Part shown: in pieces, positions 27,624 to 38,448 of the stretch
How positions within the stretch are numbered: the stretch's first letter is position 1
How the letters are laid out: each line of letters opens with the position of its first letter
Assembly (NCBI GenBank): GCA_016946835.1
Contig: JACVTC010000015.1
Coordinates: forward strand, 1,415,001 to 1,479,000
Direction of reading: 5' to 3'
Length of the DNA stretch: 64,000 nucleotides
Source of the DNA: Neocallimastix lanati (nom. inval.)
Lineage: Eukaryota; Neocallimastigomycota; Neocallimastigomycetes; Neocallimastigales; Neocallimastigaceae
Notes under the pieces: model-generated
What the model saw: the letters and a program-made list of their open reading frames with translations, nothing else
What the model was told of the DNA's origin: nothing
The model's database searches: none
Position numbers and translations under genes: made by a program

Positions 27624-29600
27624 TTCAATTAAATTATTAATATTAAATCTTTCTTTATTTCCATTATGAAAATCCTTATTATTTTCTTCTTGGAAATAAA
27701 TGGAATTAATATTTTTCTGATTAAAATTATTTAAATTATGATTTATAACATTTGAATTAGTTTTATTATTATTATCTAAATTTAATGATTGATCATTAAA
27801 TTTATAATTTAAATTATTTAATTGGTTGTTTAAATTAGGAATTGAAAAATTTTTATTATTGTTATCTTCAAAATTATTGTTATGTTGTGGAGGTCCAATA
27901 ATATTATTTTGATTTTGTAAAATTAAATTATTTTGATTTTGATCCATATTAATAAAATTATTATTATTTGGACGATATATATTATTATAGTTATGTTCAT
28001 TGATTAAATTATTAATTTCGTTAATTTTGGTATTATTATTATTATTGTCATTATTATTATTGTTTATATTATAAATTATATTGTATTCATTATTCTCATC
28101 ATTTATATTATTTCCATTATCATCACTATTCATATAGTCTATCTCTTCATCTTCATAATAATTAGTAAAATTTATATTATCCGGTGATGATAGAGGAGCA
28201 CTTAAATTTGCAGGTTCATCCTCAAGAAATTCTACAGTGCGAGCTAGAATTATTTTGTTATTTTTAATATCATATATTTTGTAAGCGGTATGGTTTATTT
28301 CATCGTATCCGAGAAAGATACCAGGGAGAGTTGTATTGCAAAACTTCTTCCTAAATTGTTTTGGAACATAAAAATATACACGACAACCAAAGACTCTAAA
28401 TTTATTATAGTCAACTTTACTTTTAAATAAGATTTCATATGGTACTTTGTTATTGTTGCCTTTATGTGGCAATCTGTTGTGTATATAATTTGCTGTGGAT
28501 ACAGCATCTTCCCAAAATTTATGGTTTAACTTTGCATCATTAAGCATGGCATCACCATTAGATATTAATGTCCCATGAAGTCTTTCCACCCTACCATTTT
28601 GTTGTGGATTATGAGCAATAGTATGCTCATGTATTATTCCTGTTCTTTCGTAGAATTCGTTGAAATTATTGTTGAAGAATTCTGTACCGTTATCAGTTTT
28701 AATATATTTAATATTACAATTATCAAATAAGTTTTTGATTTGATTGTACCATATAATAAAGGTTTTAAATGTATCACTTTTTCTCTTTATGAAAAGGACC
28801 CAACTATATCTTGAATAATCGTCAAGAATAGAAAAAAAATATTTATTCCCGTAAATAGAATAATCTGGAACGAACACTAAGTCCATATGAATAAGTTCAA
28901 ATGGTTTTGTCATATGGTTGGTGGATGGTTTATAGGGGAGGTTTTTTAATTTTGAACAAGAACAAATTTTGCATTTGTGTTTTATATATATTTTATTTAA
29001 TTTATCTTTAATAGAGTCAATATTAAAATGACCCATTCTTCTATGCCATAAATCCATATTAGAATCGTTTATAGCATTTTGTATATTATAACATACAACA
29101 TTATTTGAATTATTATTTATATTATTTTTACTAGTTAGTATTTTGTAAACTTTTGAATTGTTAGCGTATGATGTATAAATTCGTTTTCCATTATCATTAT
29201 ATAAGATGGCACAGTTTTTATTATCATACTTATTTTTACAAAATATAGTTTTATAATTATCTTTACTTAAATGATCTATAGAAATTAGACTTCTTTTAAA
29301 GGATGGCACATATATAACATCATTCAAAATAATTTTATGATTGTTAATTAAACCAATATAATTACCAATACTTTTGGATTTTACCATTCCTCCATTAGCA
29401 AAATATATGGTTATATGAAAATCACGTGTATTCACTAAATTATTTTCATCATGGGTCATGTGGTATGACGCCCCAGAATCTAATGTCCATAAAGTAATGT
29501 TGTTGTTATTTTTATTAATTTTATTTTCTTTGTTATTATTACATTTTTTATACTTGGCAGTATAATAACTTAAGCTCTGCCTAGTATATTGTTTTAATGA
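27366..29600 (-). pseudogene. Copia-A pol, N-terminal part: protease and integrase
   Basis: 745 codons counted from the frameshift site; first Met at 29459. Protease LWTLDSGASYHM (DSGA). GAG-pre-integrase zinc region WHRRMGHFN...CKICSC. Integrase core with IHMDLV, KTDNGTEF and PQQNGRVERLHG (D, D, E), then VFGCRVYFYVP and GIFLGYDE. It then runs into a linker with about 20 consecutive Asn and ends at TGA 27366. This frame lies at -1 to gag. Confidence 0.9.
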
Positions 29601-30652
29601 AAATTTTTGATATTGTTTTTATTTTTTGGGATTCTTGTTGTTACGCAGTTGGATTGACTTTCCTCCCTTTCATCATTATAGTCCATATTTAAGGCATTAC
29701 TGTATATATCTACATACCTTTCAGATTCTTCTTCTTGCTCATTGACTTCTACGTTATCTGCATGTTGTTGGTGTTTCATTTTCTTCTCTTTGTAGTGTCT
29801 TTTACCATATTTATCGTACACTACACCTCCATGAATTCTTCCATTCTTGAGGCACTCACGTGATATATGGCCAAATCCGCCACAATTGTGGCACTTTATA
29901 TTTTTCCTATTTTTCTTGCTAAGATTTCTATTTTGTTTATATCTTTTGACACTTTCTATTGTTTTTGTTTCACTACTAAATGTTTTTGTTTTCTCTTGCT
30001 TAATTCTTAAGCTATTTAAGAACTTTATCTTTGGAATTGATGTTTTTAACATATCGCAACATCTATTCCAATCATTTTGAAAACCTAACATATTTGTTAA
30101 TTGGGTAATGTCTGATGGAAGAGCATTATATAAATAGTTGAATTTTCTTTCATCACTGACTTTATCACCTATTTCTTCTAATTTATTAAATGTGACTTCC
30201 ATGTTGGCTATGAATATTCCTATGTCTGAAGATTTATCATAGGTCATATTCTCTAATTTTTCATTTAGTTGTAATTTCATTTCTTCTTTACCTTTAGTAA
30301 AAGTCTTTTTCAATAACTCCCATATTTCATATGCGGAACTGTTTTTGAAGTCAATACTTAACTTTATTTCATTTTCTAAATTCATACTGATGTATCTTTT
30401 TGCTTTGCTGTCCCCAACTATCATATTTTTCGTGACTGATTTATGATAGTATATCTCAGTTCCTCTAATTTTAATTCCCTTTGAAGATTCAAAATTTTCT
30501 GAGTTTTTCGAGATCTTCTTCATGTTGTTTTCGTAGATATATTGATCTAATTCATTGACTGTTAATATTAGATCCATATCTGATGCCCAAAGAGGATAGG
30601 TTTCGACAGTGAGTTTTTTGTTGCTTAAAATATTAAATGATCTATCTTCCAT
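29594..30652 (-). CDS. Copia-A gag
   Basis: 352 aa. Structural Gag with N-terminal NKKLTVETYPLWASDMD, capsid-like UBN2 region (residues about 100-180, AYEIWELLKKTF and FNYLYNALPSDI) and one zinc knuckle C254-x2-C257-x4-H262-x4-C267. The start Met is 138 nt inside the 5' LTR boundary. It ends three codons after a slippery heptamer, so Gag and Gag-Pol are probably made in a fixed ratio. The protein packages element RNA in cytoplasmic particles. Confidence 0.92.
   Translation of the reverse strand: MEDRSFNILSNKKLTVETYPLWASDMDLILTVNELDQYIYENNMKKISKNSENFESSKGIKIRGTEIYYHKSVTKNMIVGDSKAKRYISMNLENEIKLSIDFKNSSAYEIWELLKKTFTKGKEEMKLQLNEKLENMTYDKSSDIGIFIANMEVTFNKLEEIGDKVSDERKFNYLYNALPSDITQLTNMLGFQNDWNRCCDMLKTSIPKIKFLNSLRIKQEKTKTFSSETKTIESVKRYKQNRNLSKKNRKNIKCHNCGGFGHISRECLKNGRIHGGVVYDKYGKRHYKEKKMKHQQHADNVEVNEQEEESERYVDIYSNALNMDYNDEREESQSNCVTTRIPKNKNNIKNFH
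29600..29606 (-). promoter_or_regulatory. Copia-A putative -1 frameshift heptamer
   Basis: Sense A AAT TTT in the gag frame, two sense codons... then CAT and the TAA stop. It fits the X XXY YYZ rule (X=A, Y=T). Pol is open in the -1 frame from just upstream of this site, with a TAA about 14 nt before it that limits where slipping can occur. Confidence 0.6.
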
Positions 30653-30776
30653 TATTGAATAACTAAGATTTAATTAAAATAAATTTCGGAATCTTGAAAT
30701 TTCAATTTACTTTTATTTTTTTTATATTGTTGGAATATAAATTATTATTGATGTTTATAAACTAACTAGAGCTAAC

Positions 30777-30790
30777 TGAGACTCTTAATC
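30777..30790 (-). promoter_or_regulatory. Copia-A primer-binding site, tRNA-Lys(CUU) anticodon arm
   Basis: Sense GATTAAGAGTCTCA directly after the 5' LTR is complementary to TGAGACTCTTAATC, an anticodon stem-loop whose 7-nt loop CUCUUAA carries anticodon CUU. Copia-type elements are known to use cleaved tRNA anticodon halves as primers. Confidence 0.65.
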
Positions 30791-31114
30791 TTTTAAATAT
30801 ATGTTATTTTTGTTTAGTTTTTATTGTGTGATCACTTTATTTTATTTATTATAATTTTATTATTATTTTAATAACTATTTATTTTTAGTAATATTTTTAT
30901 TATAGAATTAATTATCATAATCCTTAAATGTATATACATTAATAAAATTTAATTTAACTATATTAGTTATAATTGTAAATATATGATGTACATCATTAAT
31001 ACGCCTCATAATATTTTACATTATACAAAATAATGAAAAACATATTTAATTTAATAAATAAGTAAATCTTAATTATACAAGACTTAATTAAAATATTAAA
31101 CTTTATTTTTAACA
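30791..31114 (-). repeat. Copia-A 5' LTR
   Basis: 324 bp, same ends as the 3' LTR; differs at about two positions. It should hold the element promoter. Confidence 0.9.
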
Positions 31115-31775
31115 AAAGATTTAAACATGTATTTATATAAAATAATTAATTATTAAAATATTAATTATTAATATGAATATGTAATAGTATTAATATAATT
31201 TTGATATTGATAATATAAAGTAAGATAATAATATAAATATTTAATATAAATAAAATATAAGAATCTAATATAACTAAATATTATATTTTATAATTAAAAT
31301 ATAATATGTAAAGATTTTGATAATAAATTAATATAGAAATTAATTTAATATGACAATCACGTGTTTACATTATTGATATACGGGACTTTTATGTGCTATA
31401 TTTTAATTATAATAATATAGTTATATCTTTATTTAATTTATTATTACTTTTCCCAAAAACTAAAAACCCTTTCTAAATTAATTTTATTAGAAATTGGTTA
31501 TTATTAAGAAATTACATTTTAAAATTATAAAATTTAATAATATGAAATATATTTTCAACATATAATATAAATTATCTATATTTAAATAATAAATATATAT
31601 TATATGTAAAATATAAAATAAATATAAAATAATACATAATAATATATTATATAATATAATAAAAATCCTATTAAAGTTAAATATAAGAATATTATTATAT
31701 TTTAATATAATAATATATAATTATAAAATAAATATATAATTTAATATATTATAAAATAATATGTAATTTAATATA
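31115..31775. repeat. LTR-Z right part and related AT-rich repeat
   Basis: 31115-31375 matches 61265-61506 of the solo LTR-Z. After CATTATT it diverges into a GATATACGGGACTTTTATGTGCT block that recurs at about 38597, so this is a variant or a nested repeat. No genes. Confidence 0.65.
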
Positions 31776-32031
31776 TGTTAATTACACTTTAGTTTTTATT
31801 TAAAAATATAGTTTTATTTATTTATTTGTTTACTTTATTTATTTATTTTAAAGATCATTCTTTTCTAATTCATAAATGGTTAGTACAAATTATATACTCA
31901 ATCATGTGATTATTCATTTGTTACACAATAGAATTACATTACATATATTTATGTAGTCTACATTAATTTATAATATTTAATTACATATAGTTATAATATA
32001 TTTATTTAATTCATTTACTTATATAATAACA
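31776..32031 (-). repeat. Copia-B 3' LTR
   Basis: 256 bp with perfect TGTTA/TAACA ends. Confidence 0.9.
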
Positions 32032-32041
32032 CTCCCCCCTC
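32032..32041 (-). other. Copia-B polypurine tract
   Basis: Sense GAGGGGGGAG beside the 3' LTR. Confidence 0.8.
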
Positions 32042-32762
32042 AAATTAGTTTTTTTTTTTTTTTTAAAAAGAAAACTCGATTTGCGAATTCTTTAATTTTT
32101 GGTCCATTAACAGATTTAGTTAAAATGTCAGCTAGCATATTCTTTGTTTCAATATATTTTAGTTTAATAATGTTTTTAGATATATAGTCGTAGTTGAAAT
32201 GATATTTGATTGAGATATGTTTTAACTTTGGATTTAAATCACCATTTTCCATAGATTTAATACTTGCAGTGTTATCTGAATAAATTGTAATTGGTCTTGA
32301 ATATCTGAATAGTTCATATAAAATATTTTTAATCCATACAATCTTCTTAATACAAATTGAAGTACTAATGTATTCGGCTTCAGCAGTAGAATTAGCAACT
32401 ATTGATTTCTTCTTAGACGTCCAGCATATTGGGTTATTTCCCATAAGAATAATATATCCTGAAGTAGATTTCCTGTCCTTAATGTCACCGGCAAAGTCAG
32501 AATCTGAGTATCCTAAAATTTCTCCTGTTCCATTATAACTTAATTTATAATTTTTAGTACTATTTAAATATTTCATAATGTTTTTAACTTTTACCCAATC
32601 AGAGACTGTCGGACTTTCTGAATTCCTTGCTGCTTTGTTAACTGCAAAGGCTATATCCGGTCTTGTACATTTAGATAGAAATATGAGCATTCCTATAGCA
32701 CTTTTGTAAGTGGTTTTATCAAAGACTTGTTTATTTTCAGAAATTTTATATCTCCCACACAT
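32040..32762 (-). pseudogene. Copia-B RNase H region
   Basis: 240 codons: SAIGMLIFLSKCTRPDIAFAV (connection region), LGYSDSDFAGD, RKSTSGYIILMG, STAEAEYIST, IYSDNTASIKS and LADILTKSVNG, the usual copia RNase H series with its acidic residues. It is out of frame with the RT part upstream; the peptide connecting them is split over two frames in 32760-32800. The stop lies within 10 bp of the polypurine tract. Confidence 0.88.
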
Positions 32763-32787
32763 GGAGTACCGACTTTCTTTAAATTAT

Positions 32788-35700
32788 TTATATTAAATTT
32801 GTGTATAAGATATTGTTTATAAAATGAATTTGAGATATTTTATAATTGAAATTATTGTTTTCAACTTTTATGCCTAATATAAAGTCTATTGGTCCTGATT
32901 TTGATATTTTGAAATTGTTTTTAATTTTATTAATAATGCATTTAATTTCTTTTATTTCTCCCGTAATTACCATATCGTCAACATAAAGCCCAATTAAGCA
33001 TACCAGTTTATTGTTGACGATTCTTTTAAATAAACATTTTTCTGAGGTTAATTGTTTGAAACCTTGATTAATTAAGAAACTAGAAATGGTGATATACCAT
33101 TGTCTTCCGGATTGTTTCAAACCATATAATGCTTTGTTGAGCTTCCAGTATCCCCTCCCAAAGTTAGTATCTCCGGGTGGAATGGTAGTATAAATATCCT
33201 TATCAAGGTCAGCATTTAGATAAGCGGCTTTAATGTCTAATTGATGAATGGGCCAATGAAATTTTGCAGAAAGGGTGAAAATTAATTTTAAACAATCGAT
33301 GTTGAGTGTAGGAGAGAAAGTAAGTTCAAAGTCAATGCCATATTTTTGATTAAAACCTCTGGCAACTAGTCTTGCTTTCCATTTAGTAATGTTACCTTCA
33401 CTATCAGACTTACATGCAAAAACCCATCTGGTAGTAATGATGGTTTTACCTTTTGGGACAAATGGGACAAAAGTCATGATTTTATTGTTGTATAGATTGT
33501 CTAGTTCTTCAGCAATAGCATTTTCCCAGCGAGAGTGGTCCTTACAGGTAACAGCCTGGTGGAAACTAGAAGGTACTTTAAAATTAATGTTACAAATGGT
33601 TTTAGTGTTAAAATTAATTTTTCTAAATTTATTAAATTCTTTTTGAGAGGTTGGACTAAGTGGTCTTTTAGATCTGAAGGAGTGTTGAGTATTATAGTTA
33701 TTATAATAAACATTATTAATATCACTGTTAAAGGGTTTAAAAATAATTTTATTATTTGAATCAGAAGAATTATTATTATGTAAATTTTTGTATAAATTTA
33801 ATCTACTAAAAGTAAAATTTTTAATATTGAAATTTGGTAAATTATTGGAGACGTTTGGATTATTATCAATAATTAAATTTTTAACACTACTTCTTTTATT
33901 AAAAATGGACTTTTTGTTTACATTTTGTTTATTTGAATTGTCTTTAATGTTTATTGTACTATTTTCATAAATATTATTATTATTATTATTATTTAAATTA
34001 TTGTCCGAATTATTATTTTGATTATTATTTATTTGTATATTGTCATTTGTATTTTGTAATATATTATTAGAATTATAATCACTTATATCAAATAATTTAT
34101 TAATTTTATCATCTAAATTAGGTAAAAAATTATTGTTATTTGCATTATTGTTTATATTGAAATTTTTATTAGTATTGTCTTTATTTTCATTATTTAATTT
34201 ATTATTAATTAAAAGATTTTCATTATTTGATTTTTCATAGTTAATTATTGAGATTTTATCATTTAATATATTATTTCGTGAAAAATTATTATTATTTAAT
34301 ATATTGTTTGAAAAATTTTTGTTATTATTAAATGGGTTATTATTATTTAAGGTTTGATTAGAGTTCTGATTTATTAAATTTTTATCAATTAAGGTTTGAT
34401 TAGAATTTTGATTTATTGGATTATTATTAATTAAGGTTTGTTCAATTTTTGAATCAAAATTTGAAAAATTTTTATTAATAAAATTTTTTTCACGAAAATT
34501 TTCATTTTTATTTTCATCGTTATTTGATTTTTCTTTGAGTGTAGTGTTTTGTGTGTTAATATTGGTATTATTTTTATTAGAATTAGACTCGTTTAAACTC
34601 TTCTTATTATCTATTTTCGAAGAGGTTTCAGAATGTATATTTATTTCTTCATCTTTATTATTAATATTGTCTATAATATTAACGTCAAGATTATCACTTG
34701 ATTTATCAGAAATTAAAATAATTTTTTCATTATTTAAGTTTATTTCATTTTCATAATTTTCATAATTATTCTGAGTATAATTATCATTTAATTCTTGTTC
34801 ATTACTATTCTTGTTTGTGAAATGAAAATCGAAATTAAGAAAATTTGGGTCATTAAATTCATTTTGGTAAGTATTGGGGAGTCTTAAACTTGAAGGAGTA
34901 TCTTCTAGACAATATATTTCTCTCACATGGTGTATTTTATGATCTTCATAATCCATGATTATATAGCAATGTGAGTTTTGATTGAAACCAAGAAATATAC
35001 CTTTTTTAGCGTTAGGAGAAAATTTTCCCTTATTTTGTGAAAAATCTTTATAGTAAGTAATGCATCCCCAAACTCTCAGATACTTGATATCTACCTTTCT
35101 TTTATAATATATTTCGTCAGGAATCTTATTACCTATTCCACTATGAGGTATTTTGTTGTAAATGAGATTAGCATATGTAATTGCATAATCCCATAAATTA
35201 TCACTTGTTTTACTCCAAAAGATTAAAGTTTTAGTACTTGAAATAATAGTTTGATTAAAACGTTCTACTAGTCCATTATTTTCAGGATTATAGGGAGGTG
35301 AATATTCTTTACTAATACCATTTTCGCTGCAGAATTTTTTAATTCGAATATTGTCAAATTCTTTTCCATGATCTGATTTGAAAATTTTAATGTTATTCTT
35401 GTTTTGATTATTTAGAAATTTTAACGTATTTATAACGATGTCTATTGCCTCAGATTTTCTTTTTAAAAGAAATATCCAACTCTTTCTGCTATATTCGTCT
35501 ATAATTACTAGGATAAATCTATAACCATTTACAGATTTGTTTACAGGACCCATAATGTCTGAGTGGATTATTTCTATGGTATCAGAGGCTTTTGGTGTTT
35601 CTTTGTTGTGTGGATTTCTTCTCATTTTTGCAATTTTACAATCATTACAAAAATTTTCATCCACATTATATAACTTTAAGTATTTATTCAGGTCTTTTGT

Positions 35701-36870
35701 GTAGTAATGACCAAGCCGTCGATTCCAAATTATTTCTTTGGCACTTCGAAAATTTTGCATGGCCATTATATTATTGCTGTTTTCTATAGGTTCGTTATTT
35801 TTATGATTATAATGATTAGGTGGTATAGCTGTGATATTTATTTCATTTCTTTTGTTTGCCTGAAAAGTTGCAACGGTTTTGTAGTTTTCATCCAAAAGGC
35901 TCATGATTACTTCATTGTTTATTTCTTCAATGAGCACTTTTGTTCCTGTTCTGGCGAATTCAATACCACTAATCATATTTTTCGCAATGTCTTTTGAATA
36001 CAGAACCCTTTTTAATTTAATATAGTGATTGTTGACCTTAAAATCATACTCGCCATATCCTTCGAAGTCGCAATATGTATTATTGGCACATTTTAAAGTA
36101 ACTGGATCATTAATGAAATTCTTTAAAATGTTTTTATTATTAGTTATATGTTCTCCGGCTCCAGAATCATATAACCATTGTGTTTTTTCATCTTTGTTTA
36201 TATGAAAAATATTATTTAATGAATTTAAATATTCTGTAACTCTAGGAACCTTAATTTCTGATTGTTTTGAATTAATATAACTATTATTGTTTACTTTTTC
36301 TTCATTATTATTACTTAATTCATAATTTTTGTCACAGAAGTTTATTAAACAAGTTGATTTCATATTTTCACTAGTATTTTGATCATTAGATGTGGATGGT
36401 CTATCAAGATATGGTCTAATTTGGTCAAAGTTTACTTCATAATTATAATCATTATTTAAATTAGCATCATTTACGTAACCAATATATCTCTTGCTGTTAT
36501 ATTTTTTATTTCTATTGTAATTTTCATTATTACCCTTTTTATTTTCATTATAGTATTTATTAAATTTACTATTCGGGTTTTTCGGGTTAAAATAGCATTC
36601 TTTTGTGTCATGTTTATTCATGTCACAAATATAGCAATATTTATCTTTTTCTTCTTTTCCTTTTTTGGTATTTCTCTCATGTTCTTTGTTATTGCTATCA
36701 TATTTTTGTGTTTTATTAATTCTTCTATTTTGTTTTCCTTTACCTTTAAATTTTCCAGCGTAGTCGATATCCATTGGGTCATCATGAGTTTCTTCTTTAG
36801 TAGTGTTTCCCCAATTATTAAAGTAATTCCATAATTTCAAATCTTCTTTTATTTTATTATAGACTATCAA
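32788..36870 (-). pseudogene. Copia-B pol: nucleocapsid knuckle, protease, integrase, RT
   Basis: 1360 codons. The Gag zinc knuckle C79-x2-C82-x4-H87-x4-C92 lies in this frame, so gag itself is frame-broken. Protease WLYDSGAGEHITN. Zinc region WNRRLGHYYTK...CNDCKIAKM. Integrase IIHSDIMG, FKSDHGKEFD and NPENNGLVERFN (D, D, E), then LRVWGCITYY and GIFLGFNQ. About 420 residues of Asn/Ser-rich linker follow with short repeats (INQNSNQTLI type). RT has TTRWVFACKSDSEG, ARLVARGFNQKYG, HQLDIKAAYLNA and GLYVDDMVITG. It ends in a frameshift before RNase H. Confidence 0.9.
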
Positions 36871-37426
36871 CTGTTATATCACTATCTAAGATAAATTTTG
36901 ATTTGTAGCTTGTTGGTAAAGCACATAAGAAATATTTTACCTTTTCCTTTTCTTCCATGGGTGCTTTTGCCTCTTTCATATTACTGAAAATTTTAATCAT
37001 TTTCTTACAGGCAGTTGGTATTTCATTTTCCGTTCTTGTCTTTATTGTTGTGAATTTATTAATCCATTGAGTAAGGTCATTGGCTTCACTGTTACATTCA
37101 GTTTTTAGAGATTCTATGATAGCTGAGGCTGCTTCAATGCCTATGATATCCTCATGGATTTTTGGAGTAATTGAATTTATTATAATTAAACGTACTCTTT
37201 TGTTTTCTCGTTTAGCTTTCTTAATGGCCTCAATATTAGTTGGGTCATTATCATATAATTCTTGAACAACATCCTTTTCGAGATATTCTTCTAGCTCTAG
37301 TTGTTCAACAACAGTTTTGATGGAATCATACCAGATTCGATAATTTGATCCATTTAAAAATTTATTACTGCTTATGATATTTTCATTATTATTTATTGAC
37401 ATTTTTATATATATGTTGTAAGCCAC
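36857..37426 (-). pseudogene. Copia-B gag, N-terminal part
   Basis: 189 codons: SNKFLNGSNYRIWYDSIKT (copia Gag start), then helices up to KEKVKYFLCALPTSYKSKF, a typical copia capsid end. The frame overlaps pol by 14 nt in the +1 phase. No Ty1-like CTTAGGC signal is visible and the Gag peptide continues smoothly in the other frame, so a simple indel is more likely than programmed shifting. Confidence 0.82.
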
Positions 37427-37428
37427 TT

Positions 37429-37441
37429 AGACTCTTAATCT
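37429..37441 (-). promoter_or_regulatory. Copia-B primer-binding site, tRNA-Lys(CUU) anticodon arm
   Basis: Sense GATTAAGAGTCTA directly after the 5' LTR; shares the 12-nt core GATTAAGAGTCT with Copia-A. Confidence 0.6.
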
Positions 37442-38448
37442 GTTAATTACACTCTAGTTTTTATTTAAAAATATAGTTTTATTTATTTATTTGTTTACTT
37501 TATATATTTATTTTAAAGACCATTCTTTTCTAATTCATAAATGGTTAGTACATTTTATATACTCAATCATGTGATTATTCATTTGTTACACAATAGAATT
37601 ACATTACATATATTTATGTAGTCTACATTAATTTATAATATTTAATTACATATAGTTATTGTAAAGAGTTCTATCAGAAACAGATTACAAATAACAAATT
37701 TTAACACCAAAATAAAAAAGAACACGTAATAAAAATTCGTTTTTTTAAATAAAATAATCTTTATTAATTAAAAAAATTAAATCTCTTTTTTGGTATTAAC
37801 TATCATAAAGTCAATAACTAATACATCGATTTAATTATAGAAATTTACATGTATTTATAATTTTTTATGATTATATTACAATATATTATTTCTATCTAAT
37901 TTACATATATTACTATTTATTTATAAACAAAATATTTATTAATAATTTTATTAAATAATAATTAACTAAAACTAAACAATAATTAATTCAATAAACTTTC
38001 AACTTATTTACAATAATAATTAAATTCAATAAAAACTCATTTATTAGATATTTATTATATAAATATTATTAATACTAATGTTTATATATTTACAATTCAA
38101 AACTATTTTTGTAAACTATTTATACTAATTTTAACTATTTAAAACTATTCCGAAATTAATTTTAAAGTATTTTAAACTAACTAAACTAAATTAACTAACT
38201 AAAATAAAATAACTAAATTAAATAAATTAAATTAACTAACTTAAATAAATTATCCAAAATTATTTAAATAATAATTTATCCTTTATGAAAAGTTTACATA
38301 AATTTATAATTAATTTTCATATACGTAAATCATAAATTTATGTAATTTTATTACATTAATTAATTATGTAATAATTAATTATTAAAGATTTTATTAAATC
38401 TTTACAGTTATAATATATTTATTTAATTCATTTACTTATATAATAACA
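37442..38448 (-). repeat. Copia-B 5' LTR, interrupted
   Basis: Matches the 3' LTR in 37442-37659 and 38412-38448, with a solo LTR between. Confidence 0.9.
37660..38406. mobile_element. solo LTR (family W) inside Copia-B LTR
   Basis: 747 bp, TGTAAAGAG..CTTTACA, with 5-bp target duplication GTTAT (37655-37659, 38407-38411). No coding sequence. No second copy seen in this window. Confidence 0.9.

Larger units (their letters stand above)
24590..31114 (-). mobile_element. Ty1/copia retrotransposon Copia-A
   Basis: 6.5-kb element on the minus strand. Two 324-bp LTRs with only about two differences are flanked by a 5-bp duplication AAAGA (24585-24589, 31115-31119). Order in sense direction: 5' LTR (right), tRNA-anticodon primer site, gag, -1 frameshift site, protease-integrase, Asn-rich linker, RT-RNase H, polypurine tract, 3' LTR. 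The undisturbed target is visible in the paralogous LTR near 61267. A frame break in the linker (27300-27366) probably makes it non-autonomous although insertion was recent. Confidence 0.93.
31776..38448 (-). mobile_element. Ty1/copia retrotransposon Copia-B
   Basis: Minus-strand element with 256-bp LTRs (TGTTA..TAACA) and target duplication ATATA (31771-31775, 38449-38453). The 5' LTR is split by a 747-bp solo LTR. Sense order: 5' LTR, anticodon-type primer site, gag, pol (zinc knuckle, protease, integrase, Asn-rich linker, RT), RNase H, polypurine tract, 3' LTR. At least three frame breaks (near 36860 and two between 32760 and 32800) show decay. It is distinct from Copia-A in LTR and protein sequence. 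Confidence 0.92.

Noticed and set aside
36857-36870. Programmed +1 frameshift in Copia-B gag
   Set aside because: No Ty1-like CTTAGGC heptamer; Gag reads smoothly across a simple indel and the element has other frame breaks.
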